47,690 bases of DNA from Magnetococcales bacterium (GTDB lineage Bacteria; Pseudomonadota; Magnetococcia; Magnetococcales; JADFZT01), in the NCBI GenBank assembly GCA_015232395.1, contig JADFZT010000036.1, positions 1-47,690 on the forward strand. The letters are read 5' to 3'. Below are positions 1-8,302 of the stretch, one piece after another (the first letter of the stretch is position 1; every line of letters starts with the position of its first letter). Position numbers and translations under genes: made by a program. Below the pieces are notes generated by a model. That model was not told where the DNA came from, searched no databases, and saw only the letters and a program-made list of their open reading frames with translations.

Positions 1-365
1 TCCTGGTCGGAACGCCTTTCCACCCGGCTGGGTCGATGCACCCAAGCCGGACCCAACCAACCCCAGGGAATCACCTCGCCATTGAGGTCGGGCAGGGAAA
101 GACCTGCCTCACTCAACGCCAATACACGATGCTGTTTGGCCCGGTGGCCTCTCACCATCACCAGAATGGCACAACCGATCAACACCGATACCAGAGCCCC
201 CACCAACCCGATACGCCAGCGACCGCTCATCCCCATAAATCCCGCCATCCCGGTCAGTACCCCAAAAAAAGCCAGGCGATGGGGGGTTCCCCAGCGGGGG
301 GAGGACAAGGGGAGGTAGAGGGGCGTTTGCAGCCCTTGCCGGCGATAGGTTTCCATCGGGTTCAT
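1..365 (-). CDS. Partial membrane protein, C-terminus beyond window edge
   Basis: An open frame runs leftward from an ATG at 363-365 off the start of the window, with no stop, so only the first ~121 residues are visible. The product begins MNPMETYRRQ. It has two hydrophobic stretches at about residues 30-45 and 52-70 (the second contains GLVGALVSVLIGCAILVMV), followed by a charged, probably cytoplasmic segment. The hydrophobic pattern and high third-position GC favour a real gene over overlapping frames on either strand. The arrangement resembles small PH-like (YdbT/bPH-type) membrane proteins, with two helices then a soluble beta-rich region, but too little is present to assign a family. No function is claimed. 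Confidence 0.55.
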   Translation of the reverse strand, partial: MNPMETYRRQGLQTPLYLPLSSPRWGTPHRLAFFGVLTGMAGFMGMSGRWRIGLVGALVSVLIGCAILVMVRGHRAKQHRVLALSEAGLSLPDLNGEVIPWGWLGPAWVHRPSRVERRSDQ

Positions 366-761
366 CCAGTGGTTTCCTTTCCTGTGTGCCGATTTTCCAG
401 CCGATCTTTCGACCCGCCACACCTGCCAAAAAAAATCTCTGGAGCCAGGGGGGGCAGGGGATCGGTTCTGAACGTGGCGAATGCATCCATTGGCTTGAAA
501 AGGTAGGGGAGGGGAGGTCATCCCGCAAGGTGGAGAGGAGAATGGATCGACAGGTGTCGGGTTCTTGTGGAGCTGAGGAATAAAAAGGGATGATGAATCA
601 ACGGAGTTCAAAAAAGGTCAACCGAAAAAATGCCGCACCCTGACCTGACGGTGGTTTCCTGGTGTCTCCCCAGGAAACCACCATAGGAGTTTATAGCCAC
701 TTATTCTCTGATTCAGCCTTTACTCAGATTTAGCCTCCTATTCGGTACAACCCCTGAGGCC
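366..761. other. Intergenic region with one strong hairpin
   Basis: No convincing gene is seen here; the frames that cross it have poor codon use and overlap the flanking gene. The only clear structure is the perfect inverted repeat at 650-682, listed separately. The stretch separates two leftward transcription units, so it should hold the promoter of the truncated gene to its left and the end of the operon to its right. Confidence 0.5.
650..682. terminator. Perfect 13-bp inverted repeat, possible terminator
   Basis: The arms 650-662 (GGTGGTTTCCTGG) and 670-682 are exact reverse complements separated by a 7-base loop. The hairpin lies about 80 bases past the stop of the leftward gene ending at 762. 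No U-tract follows directly on either strand; on the minus strand a T-run appears only about 20 bases later. It could be a transcript end, an mRNA stabiliser or a repeat element. Confidence 0.45.
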
Positions 762-1244
762 CTATTCAACCTGTTTGCAGATGGTGCGGATGCGATCAGC
801 CACCCGTTGACGATCCTGATCGAGTACCTGTTTGAGATCATCGAAGGTGGTGAGCACATTTTGCCATTTTTCGATCAGCTCCACCGACAGCACTGGAGCC
901 ATGGTTTCCGGGTCAAAATCAGCCGGGGTGGCGGTGGCCCCCTCCTGGGTCAGATTTTGGGCATCGAATGTGGCCAACATGCGATCAAAAAGCGCTTTTT
1001 GAAACGCCTCCCAAGAGGCCTCCTGACCCGCACCGATGCGGAAATGGCGCTTCATATCCTGGAGAGTGCCATCCCTGGGGCCCAACCCTTTCCAGCTCCC
1101 CTCCGACCCCGAGTGGAAGGCTGCCGGATTATGGCACATGGGACCACACTTATCGGTGTCGTAGGCACTCACCACCTGGGGAAGGGTGGCCGTGGCCAAA
1201 AACAGCCCTGCGACAATCATGGTTTTTCTGCTGCAAACGTTCAT
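762..1244 (-). CDS. Exported CX3CH-motif protein (long paralogue)
   Basis: This is a predicted periplasmic or secreted protein of 160 residues. The ATG at 1242-1244 is chosen because AGGAG lies just upstream and the product then starts with a typical signal peptide (MNVCSRKTMIVAGLFLATAT, cleavage likely after VVSA). The mature protein opens with CGPMCH (C33, C37, H38), followed by a conserved stretch with WKGLGPRDG and a later WEAFQ. The rest is helical and charged. The next gene upstream encodes a shorter paralogue with CGPMCH at identical positions. CX3CH is a rare variant of the cytochrome c CXXCH site, so covalent heme or another metal is possible but unproven. Last gene of a three-gene leftward operon. 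Function unknown. Confidence 0.7.
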   Translation of the reverse strand: MNVCSRKTMIVAGLFLATATLPQVVSAYDTDKCGPMCHNPAAFHSGSEGSWKGLGPRDGTLQDMKRHFRIGAGQEASWEAFQKALFDRMLATFDAQNLTQEGATATPADFDPETMAPVLSVELIEKWQNVLTTFDDLKQVLDQDRQRVADRIRTICKQVE

Positions 1245-1304
1245 GATGCTCTCCTTTGACCCTGTTTCAGGTGGAAGTGGTTGACTGGTTGGCATGCCTG
1301 ATCA

Positions 1305-1670
1305 TCACTCTGGAAACCCGGCGGCTGACCCAAGAGATGTGGCCTCTACCTGGCGCAGGGCATTGACGATCATGCGGTCATAGATCGGCGTGCTGACCGG
1401 GTTGCGATTCAACACCAATAGGCGAAATCGCTCCCAGGCCGAATTCTGGGTGGAAGGGGAAACGAAACGGGCCTGCATCTGCTCAAAATGCCCCTCCCGT
1501 GGCCCCAGCCCCTGCCACGCCATGGGTCCACTCCCTCCCTGCCAGGCCATGGGCACGTGGCACATGGGACCACAATAACTCGACTCCTGGGCCCAACCCG
1601 GTTCATTCAAGGAACAGTTGCCCACCAGAACCACCGCCGAAACCATCACCAATTTTTGGATAGCGTTCAT
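1305..1670 (-). CDS. Exported CX3CH-motif protein (short paralogue)
   Basis: A 121-residue product with an N-terminal hydrophobic signal (KLVMVSAVVLVGNCS) and likely processing near GWA-QE. AGAGGAG precedes the ATG. It shares CGPMCH (C33, C37, H38), GLGPREG and the W-E-x-F segment with its downstream neighbour, so the pair probably arose by tandem duplication. Beyond the motif there is no recognisable family signature. The small size, export signal and single Cys/His cluster suggest a mono-heme or metal-binding periplasmic protein (inference). The cysteine at residue 19 does not form a good lipobox. The ~60-base gap to the downstream paralogue fits co-transcription. Confidence 0.65.
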   Translation of the reverse strand: MNAIQKLVMVSAVVLVGNCSLNEPGWAQESSYCGPMCHVPMAWQGGSGPMAWQGLGPREGHFEQMQARFVSPSTQNSAWERFRLLVLNRNPVSTPIYDRMIVNALRQVEATSLGSAAGFPE

Positions 1671-1698
1671 GGGATCAAACTCCTCTTTGGCTTACCGG

Positions 1699-2091
1699 TC
1701 ACATCTGCCCACCTGACCGCTGGATCTCTCCTGGGGATAAATCTCCGATAGAAGCGCCTGTGGCATTGGACCCGGCCCCCTGGAGCCTCAATGCGATCTC
1801 CTGGGCCAAGGTCTCTGGAAGATAGGCTTCCATCCAACGATTCAACGCCGTCATCGTCGCTGGATCGGGTTGACTGGGAATCTGTCTGAACCGGGCAATG
1901 ACCCAGTTTTCAGCGTTCAGACGATAGGCCTCGATGAGCCCTTCGATCAGCTTTCGAACCAAAGTAAAATTTTCCGGAGAGAGCTGGAACGGCAGGGGGT
2001 CCATCGTCACCTCGTCATCCGGAAAAGAGGAGCCTGGTTTCCAATCCCAATCCATCTCCCCAGTGGCAGCCTTTACCCTGGATAAGAGCAA
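1699..2091 (-). CDS. Small protein of unknown function, first gene of the CX3CH operon
   Basis: An open frame of 130 codons begins with TTG directly after an in-frame stop. An internal ATG at 2053-2055 (product MDWDWKPGSS) is an alternative start, though neither has a clean ribosome-binding site. The predicted product is soluble and mostly helical, rich in Pro and acidic residues at the front, with no cysteines and no signal peptide. It is 28 bases from the CX3CH gene downstream and runs in the same direction, so it is probably co-transcribed. No family was recognised. It could be an accessory or chaperone for the two exported proteins, but that rests on position only. Confidence 0.5.
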   Translation of the reverse strand: MLLSRVKAATGEMDWDWKPGSSFPDDEVTMDPLPFQLSPENFTLVRKLIEGLIEAYRLNAENWVIARFRQIPSQPDPATMTALNRWMEAYLPETLAQEIALRLQGAGSNATGASIGDLSPGEIQRSGGQM

Positions 2092-2236
2092 TTACCAGGC
2101 CCAATTCAGAGGGAATGGCACTCTGATATAAAACAATCATTTCTCTTTATTTAACTGTCAGTTGCGAAGGATCAAATCCGGGGATCCGGCAGAGAGTCCA
2201 AAAGGATGTGGCGACTTGTGAAGGGTTGTGCCATAA

Positions 2237-2265
2237 ATGACATGTCAGTATGTGTTGGATGTCAT
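2237..2265. promoter_or_regulatory. Palindromic operator-like site upstream of the sigma-54 activator
   Basis: TGACATGTCA at 2238-2247 is a perfect 10-bp palindrome. ATGACAT (2237-2243) is repeated in inverted orientation as ATGTCAT at 2259-2265. The site lies between the divergent CX3CH operon and the activator gene (start 2334), a likely place for a dimeric regulator to bind. The binding protein is unknown. Confidence 0.35.
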
Positions 2266-2333
2266 TTTCGTCATATTGCTACCCCTTGATGACCCTGGAA
2301 GAGGCCCTCTCCGGGGATGACCGGGAGCGACCG

Positions 2334-3692
2334 ATGTCTGAACAACCCGACAGCCAGAATCTCCTCAACTGCCATCCGGAGCCGGCCCTGCTGCTGGACC
2401 GGGCATTTCGCATTTTGGCGGCCAATCGCCCCTACCTTGAAAACTATGGCGGGAATAAAACCGGAGCGGTGATCGGGGCGTTCTGCTTTGCCACCTCCCA
2501 CCATCTGGATCAACCCTGCGCCCATCACAACCATCCCTGCCCCCTGGCCCGGGCAGCCGAAACGGGTGTGCCTCAGCGGGCGCTGCACATTCATCACACC
2601 CGCCGGGGGGCGCTCTATGTGCATGTGGAAATCCTGCCCATCGTCGGGGACGACGGCGCCATCGGACCCTTCGTCGAAATCATCCGGCCCATCACCTTTG
2701 CCAGCCCCCAACCTTCGGCGACCGGCTTGGTGGGAAGTTCTCCAACCTTTGTCACCATGCTTGACATGATCCACCGGGTCGCCCCCAAGCCTTTTCCGGT
2801 ATTGCTGCTGGGAGAGACCGGCACCGGCAAGGAGTTGGTGGCCCGGGCCATTCACGGGGCGAGCCGTCAATCCAAGGGACCATTTGTACCGGTGGAGTGT
2901 TCGGAGCTTGCGGAAAATCTCTTCGAAAGCGAACTTTTCGGCCACAAGCGGGGGGCCTTTACCGGGGCTGTGGCTGACAAGCCGGGTCTTCTGGAAACCG
3001 CCCACGGGGGAACGCTTTTTCTGGATGAAGTGGGGGAGATCCCCCTGCAACAGCAGGTTAAATTATTGCGCGCCCTGGAGACCCTGAGCTTTCGTCAGGT
3101 AGGAGAGACCAAATCCCGGCTGGTGGATTTTCGTCTGATTTCAGCCACCAATCAGGATCTCAAAGGAATGATGGATGCGGGCACCTTTCGCCCGGATCTC
3201 TACTACCGGATCAGCGCCTTTCCCATTCAACTCCCCCCCCTGCGTGAGCGGGTTTCAGATATTCCCCTGGTGGCCTGCTCCCTGTTGGAGCGCATTACGT
3301 TGGATAAACGGGTGACCCTTTCACAAGCGGCCGCCGCTCTCCTGAAACACTATCCCTTTCCAGGAAATGTCCGGGAGCTGCAAAACATGTTGGAGCGGGC
3401 TTTTCTGCTCTCAGGGGGAGGTCTGCTGTTACCGGAACACTTTCCCGACATCTCCCCCAATGGATCTCCCCCACTCCCCCAGCCGGAAAACCAACTGACC
3501 CAAACCCCAGCCGAAGAAGAACCGATTCTATCGCTGAAAGAGGTGGAACAGCGCTATCTGATCCAGGCGCTTGCCCGCTATCCCAACGACCGGCAAGCCC
3601 TGGCCGATCAACTGGGAATCAGCCTGCGGACCCTTTTTCGGAAACTGGAGGCATTGCCCTCTTCCCTTCGCAACGGTGACCCAAAACAATGA
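2334..3692 (+). CDS. Sigma-54-dependent transcriptional activator with Cys/His-rich PAS sensor
   Basis: A 452-residue bacterial enhancer-binding protein. Start 2334 is chosen because GGGAG sits six bases before this ATG; earlier in-frame ATGs at 2250 and 2289 lack such a site. The N-terminal PAS-like region (about 10-125) carries an unusual Cys/His cluster: C51, H56, H57, C62, H64, H65, H67, C69. The AAA+ domain follows, with Walker A GETGTGKE (from residue 160), the sigma-54 contact loop GAFTGA (207-212) and Walker [14 protein letters not shown] Fis-type helix-turn-helix closes the protein (about 418-440, [19 protein letters not shown]). It has no receiver domain, so it probably senses a ligand or redox state itself rather than a kinase. 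It is divergent from the CX3CH operon, a possible target. Confidence 0.88.
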   Translation: MSEQPDSQNLLNCHPEPALLLDRAFRILAANRPYLENYGGNKTGAVIGAFCFATSHHLDQPCAHHNHPCPLARAAETGVPQRALHIHHTRRGALYVHVEILPIVGDDGAIGPFVEIIRPITFASPQPSATGLVGSSPTFVTMLDMIHRVAPKPFPVLLLGETGTGKELVARAIHGASRQSKGPFVPVECSELAENLFESELFGHKRGAFTGAVADKPGLLETAHGGTLFLDEVGEIPLQQQVKLLRALETLSFRQVGETKSRLVDFRLISATNQDLKGMMDAGTFRPDLYYRISAFPIQLPPLRERVSDIPLVACSLLERITLDKRVTLSQAAAALLKHYPFPGNVRELQNMLERAFLLSGGGLLLPEHFPDISPNGSPPLPQPENQLTQTPAEEEPILSLKEVEQRYLIQALARYPNDRQALADQLGISLRTLFRKLEALPSSLRNGDPKQ

Positions 3693-3830
3693 ACGCCCAT
3701 CCGACCTCAAGCCTGGAGACCCTGGAACCATCAAAAGCAATAGCCTCTTACCGAACCCGGGCCTACCTGTTAGAATGATTCCTTCTGATAGCGAAAGAAT
3801 CCCCTTCTCATAAACTAAAAAGGCCTTCCC

Positions 3831-4994
3831 ATGCCCCCCCTCCACCGCGTTCCCCTGCTGCTCACCCTTCTGCTGCCACTCCTTATGCCGGGTCAAGCCT
3901 GGGGATTTACCGATGTCACCAGCGACCGGTGGGGGTATGAATCCATCGAAATCCTCTCCTCAGCAGCAATCACCAGTGGCTGTGACAGCGAAAACTTTTG
4001 CCCGGACAACACCCTGCAACGAGCTGAAATGGCGATCTTTCTGCTCCGCAGCCAATATGGCTCCGACTATGCCCCCTCTACCGCCACGGGGACGGTATTC
4101 GACGATGTGGCGGCGGACTATTGGGCGGGTAGCTTTGTGGAGCGGCTCTCCGAGTTGGGTATCACCAGCGGCTGCACGGCCACTGAATTTTGCCCCAGCC
4201 GGGAGATCACCCGAGGAGAGATGGCGATCTTTCTGCTTCGGACCAAATATGGCTCCGACTATCAACCCCCCTCATCCACGGGAGCGGTTTTTGGGGACAT
4301 TTCAGCCGACTATTGGGCCGCTTCGTTCATCGAACAGCTCTCCGCCGAAGGGCTCACCGACGACACCTTCGACACCACCCGCGAGTGTGACGAAGGCCAC
4401 TTTTGCCCGAGCCTCACCATCAACCGGGCGGAAATGGCGGTTTTTTTGGTACGCACCTTTGAGCTGACCGCTGATGATGATTCCGGTAGCGGCACACAAA
4501 CCGGGGAGATGGCTCTGACCAGTAGCGCCATTGAGGATGGGGAAATTCTCGACGATTACAAATGCGAACAGAAGGTGGATGATATCGAGGATTCCATTCC
4601 CCTGGCCTGGTCCGGGGTGCCCGACTCTGCCGGGTCGCTGGCCATCACCATGCACCACTACCCCAACTCCGAAGACACCACCCAGGCCAACGCCTACCTG
4701 CTGCTGTGGGATATCGACCCGTCAGTCACCGAAATAGCCCACGGTGGGGCGGATGATGGCGCGTGGTATATGGGTTCCAATAAAGACGGCACCGCCATCT
4801 CCTACACCTCCCCCTGCTCCCCTTCAGCCGGAAGCCACGAATATATCCTGACCCTCTACGCCCTCTCGGAAACCCCGGCCTCCCTGCCCAGCTACAGCAC
4901 CCTGGATGTCACCTATGATGTGCTGCTGGAAGCCATCGAGAGTGTCACCGTGATCGAAACCACCACGTTAACTTTTGAGGATGTGACGGAATAA
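3831..4994 (+). CDS. Exported SLH-repeat protein with C-terminal PEBP (YbhB-like) domain
   Basis: A 387-residue protein with a clear signal peptide ending near GQAWG. Three SLH-type repeats follow, at about 26-80, 88-143 and 152-212. Each has the FxDVxxDxW opening, a CxxxxxC pair followed by P (such as CDSENFCP), and RAEMAxFLLR near its end. Residues ~226-385 match phosphatidylethanolamine-binding (PEBP/YbhB) proteins: an LTSSAIEDGE opening, the IPLAWSGVP segment, GSNKDGTAISYTSPC and EYILTLYAL. SLH repeats usually hold proteins at the cell surface; PEBP domains bind small anionic ligands. The fusion is unusual. A near-identical SLH triple occurs at 33254 joined to cytochrome-like modules instead. 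AAGG precedes the ATG. The ligand is unknown. Confidence 0.82.
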   Translation: MPPLHRVPLLLTLLLPLLMPGQAWGFTDVTSDRWGYESIEILSSAAITSGCDSENFCPDNTLQRAEMAIFLLRSQYGSDYAPSTATGTVFDDVAADYWAGSFVERLSELGITSGCTATEFCPSREITRGEMAIFLLRTKYGSDYQPPSSTGAVFGDISADYWAASFIEQLSAEGLTDDTFDTTRECDEGHFCPSLTINRAEMAVFLVRTFELTADDDSGSGTQTGEMALTSSAIEDGEILDDYKCEQKVDDIEDSIPLAWSGVPDSAGSLAITMHHYPNSEDTTQANAYLLLWDIDPSVTEIAHGGADDGAWYMGSNKDGTAISYTSPCSPSAGSHEYILTLYALSETPASLPSYSTLDVTYDVLLEAIESVTVIETTTLTFEDVTE

Positions 4995-5202
4995 TCCTTT
5001 ATTTATCAAAATTTCGGACACAGTGCCCCCCTTACGCTGGCGTTTGGGCGGAGTGAGGGGAAGGAAAACGATCGCAAGGCTGAGACGTGATATGAACTGA
5101 AAGGTCTTCCCCCGGATGGAACGAATATGGCACCGTAACCTAATGGAAACCGGAGCAGTGACCGGTAGAAAAAAACTGGGCCATCAACACCAAGGATCTC
5201 CT

Positions 5203-6990
5203 GTGAGCGACCAAACCACTCTGACCCTCCCCGAAGCCCTGAATCTGGCGATGAGCCATCAAAAAGCGGGCCGCCTACAACAGGCTGAGGTCATTTATCA
5301 AAACATATTGAAGGCCCAGCCCAATCATCCTGCTGCCAATCACCTTCTCGGTGTTTTGGCCATTCAGGGAGGGCGATATGAAGTGGCAACAAGCTTGATC
5401 AAAAAAGCGATCCAATGCCAACCTAATATTGCCGACTTTCACCTCAATCTTGGCAGTGCCTATCTGTTGGCAAAAAAATTTGACCAGGCCATCACCTGCT
5501 TCCGTCAAGCCCTGACCCTACAACCCAACCTGGCAGAAGCATTTTGCAACCTGGGCATCGCCCTTTGGGAAACCGAAAGGTGGCATGATGCCATCGTCAG
5601 CTACAATCAGGCGCTTGCTTTTAAGCCAAATTACCCGACGGCTCTGTTCAATCTGGGTCTCGCCCTGGCAAATCAAGGGCAATCGGAAAAGGCGCTCACC
5701 TATTATCAAAAATCCCACGAACACCTTCCAAATTCTTACAGATACCTAAGCAGTTATCTGTTCATGTTGAGTCATCTGCGCATCAACGATCCTGGAATCA
5801 TTATCGACACTCACCAAAAAATGGAGCAAATCCATGCGCGGGTAGGCCGAGGAAAGATCCAACCCCATGATATCACCGCAAGAAGCGCAAACCCCCGTCT
5901 GCGGATCGGCTATGTCTCCCCTGACTTCCGAAATCACGCAGTCAGTTATTTTATCGAACCCATCCTGCGCAACCATGATCGAAGCCGGTTTGAAATATTT
6001 GCCTATGCCGAGGTATCCAAGCCGGACGCAACAACGCACAAACTGCGATCACGGGTGGATACCTGGCGTTCGACGATCAAACTGAGTGACGAGCAACTAG
6101 CCAAAACCATCCATGCGGACCAAATCGATATCCTGGTCGATCTGGCAGGCCACACAATCAATAATCGTCTGACCACCTTTACCTATAAACCAGCCCCGAT
6201 TCAGGCCACCTATCTGGGCTATTTTGCCACCACTGGTCTGAAGAGCATGGATTATTGGATTACCGATACCACTATCCATCCCCAAGATGACATGCAGTGG
6301 ACAACTGAATCTCTCTATCGGCTGCCGCGTTGTTACATGTGCTATCAACCCCGTGCGGGTCTGCCCGAACCGGTAAAAAGCCCCCGAGGGGATGAGACCG
6401 TTATTTTTGGATCCTTCAATACCATGGGCAAAATCATGCCCAAAGTCCTCAATGCCTGGTGTCAGATCTTACAACGCGCTCCAAACTCCCGTTTACTGCT
6501 GAAAAATAAAATGCTGGGAGACAAACACCTGGCCGAGGAAATGCTGGCCTATTTTACTCATCACGGGATTGAACCGAAACGGATTCACCTTGTCGCCAGA
6601 GTCCCGACCTACAACGACCACATGGCCATGTATTCGGAAATGGATATCGCCCTGGACACCTTTCCCTATACTGGCGCAACCACCACAGCGGATGCCCTGT
6701 GGATGGGAGTTCCTGTGGTGACTTTGGCAGGCCGCCATTTTGTCGAACGCATGAGCTTAAGTCTGTTGTCAGCGGTGGGACATCCAGAATGGAGCGCCGA
6801 AAATCTGGACGACTATGTAGACTTGGCGGTTGATATGGCAGCCCGGGGAGTCAGGTCCAGCCAAGAACGGCAGGCGCTCCGCCAACAGATGGCTGCATCC
6901 CCTTTGTGCGACCCACAGGGGATGACCCAAAGCCTGGAAGAGGCCTATCGGAAAATGTGGCTGATGAAAGTAGCTGAACAGGAAGAATAA
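5203..6990 (+). CDS. TPR-containing O-GlcNAc transferase-like glycosyltransferase (GT41)
   Basis: About 595 residues from the GTG at 5203, chosen because AAGGA precedes it at good spacing; an upstream ATG at 5116 would add 29 unconvincing residues. The N-terminal ~190 residues form TPR repeats with the usual A-x-x-x-x-P pattern (such as NHPAANHLLGVLA and NLAEAFCNLGIAL). The C-terminal half is the SPINDLY/OGT catalytic region: LRIGYVSPDFRNHAVSYF, the ILVDLAGHT segment, APIQATYLGYFATTG, FGSFNTMGKIMPKVL and ALDTFPYTGATTTADALWM. Such proteins transfer a sugar, usually GlcNAc, from a UDP donor to Ser/Thr of proteins. In bacteria they often act on flagellin or surface proteins. No flagellin gene is nearby, so the target is unknown. 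Confidence 0.88.
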   Translation: MSDQTTLTLPEALNLAMSHQKAGRLQQAEVIYQNILKAQPNHPAANHLLGVLAIQGGRYEVATSLIKKAIQCQPNIADFHLNLGSAYLLAKKFDQAITCFRQALTLQPNLAEAFCNLGIALWETERWHDAIVSYNQALAFKPNYPTALFNLGLALANQGQSEKALTYYQKSHEHLPNSYRYLSSYLFMLSHLRINDPGIIIDTHQKMEQIHARVGRGKIQPHDITARSANPRLRIGYVSPDFRNHAVSYFIEPILRNHDRSRFEIFAYAEVSKPDATTHKLRSRVDTWRSTIKLSDEQLAKTIHADQIDILVDLAGHTINNRLTTFTYKPAPIQATYLGYFATTGLKSMDYWITDTTIHPQDDMQWTTESLYRLPRCYMCYQPRAGLPEPVKSPRGDETVIFGSFNTMGKIMPKVLNAWCQILQRAPNSRLLLKNKMLGDKHLAEEMLAYFTHHGIEPKRIHLVARVPTYNDHMAMYSEMDIALDTFPYTGATTTADALWMGVPVVTLAGRHFVERMSLSLLSAVGHPEWSAENLDDYVDLAVDMAARGVRSSQERQALRQQMAASPLCDPQGMTQSLEEAYRKMWLMKVAEQEE

Positions 6991-7123
6991 ACCGTTTCAA
7001 TTGAAAATCAGATATATCGTGATCTGCCAATCTCCCTTTTTTTTCATCACTCTCATGCAGATAGGGATCCAGGGCGTAGATCGTAGACAGCCATTTCAAT
7101 GTTCGCTCAATAGAGCCACGCTA

Positions 7124-8302
7124 TCACGTCCAATCTCCTCCCAAGTAGTGCCTGGGAAGCCGCTTGCCCAATCGGCAGATCACCTCATAGGGGATGGTTT
7201 GCTGCCAGGATGACATCTCCTCCAGAGAAATCGCCCCGGCTTCGCTCCCTCCCATCAAAGTCACCCGGTCCCCCACCCGGGCTTGGGGAATATCGGTAAT
7301 ATCCAGGGTGATGAGATCCATGCAGACCCGTCCCACCACCGGCGCTCGACAACCGTGCAGCGTCATCATCCCCCGGTTGCTCAAAAAACGTGGATAGCCA
7401 TCGGCATAACCCACGGGAATCTGGGCCAGGCGGGTGGGACGGCTGGTGGTGAAGGTGTGGCCATAGCCGATGGCGGTGCCGGAGGGGAGTTCTTTCACTT
7501 GCAGAATGCGGCTCAGCCAGGTGACCACCGGTTTCAGTCCGGTTTCCCGGGTATCTGGAAAAAAAGGCGAGCCCCCATAGAGCATGATACCGGGGCGCAG
7601 CCAATCAAAGTGGGTCTCGGGGTGAGCCAGAATGGCGGCGCTGTTGGCGAGGGAGGCGGTCAACTGGAGCCTGGCTATTTCAGGCTGTTGCAGCAGCCCC
7701 GAAAATCGGTCTGTTTGCGCCGCTGTTTCCGGGCGTTGTGGTTCATCGGCACAGGCCAGATGGGAGGCGATGCCCACCACCCGGATCCCTGGCAGCCTGG
7801 TCAACTCTGCCAGCACCTCCGCCACCTCCTCTACCCCAAACCCCAACCGCCCCATCCCGGTATCCACCTTCAGATGGACCGCTACCGGCCGCTCTTGGGG
7901 GGCGTGTTGGGAAAGCCTCCGGGCTGCGGCCAAATCATACAAAAAAGGCTCCAGCCCCAGATCCACCACCCGGGACTCCTCCCCGGGTGAAAATCCGGAA
8001 AGAAGCCGAATGGGGCCGGTGATGCCCCCCCCACGCAACGCTTCAGCCTCCTTGATCAGGGCCACACAAAACCCCGGGGCACCGATCTGCTGCAACGCCC
8101 TGGCGATGGGTACCGCACCCAGGCCATAGCCATCGGCCTTGACCACCGGAAACACCTCTACACCATTTCCAGCGCTACCTTGAGTTCCAACCCGGCTTTG
8201 ACCCCCAGCCTTTTTTCGAGCCAGGTTAAAATTATGCACCACCGCTTCCAGGTCGATCTCCAACCAGGTAGGCCGACCCGACCCTGGCGTTTGGGTATCC
8301 AT
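7124..8302 (-). CDS. alr: Alanine racemase
   Basis: A PLP-dependent racemase of 392 residues that makes D-alanine for peptidoglycan in the cytoplasm. The cofactor lysine is K55 in VVKADGYGLG. The substrate-side tyrosine lies in the AIGYGHTF region, and the family sequences HLKVDTGMGRLGF and LAQIPVGYADGYPR are present. Length is normal, apart from a short Gly/Ser insertion (about 33-49) before the lysine motif. It starts immediately after the dnaB stop codon with no spacer, so the two genes should be translated from one message. The dnaB-alr order is common in proteobacteria. Confidence 0.95.
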   Translation of the reverse strand: MDTQTPGSGRPTWLEIDLEAVVHNFNLARKKAGGQSRVGTQGSAGNGVEVFPVVKADGYGLGAVPIARALQQIGAPGFCVALIKEAEALRGGGITGPIRLLSGFSPGEESRVVDLGLEPFLYDLAAARRLSQHAPQERPVAVHLKVDTGMGRLGFGVEEVAEVLAELTRLPGIRVVGIASHLACADEPQRPETAAQTDRFSGLLQQPEIARLQLTASLANSAAILAHPETHFDWLRPGIMLYGGSPFFPDTRETGLKPVVTWLSRILQVKELPSGTAIGYGHTFTTSRPTRLAQIPVGYADGYPRFLSNRGMMTLHGCRAPVVGRVCMDLITLDITDIPQARVGDRVTLMGGSEAGAISLEEMSSWQQTIPYEVICRLGKRLPRHYLGGDWT

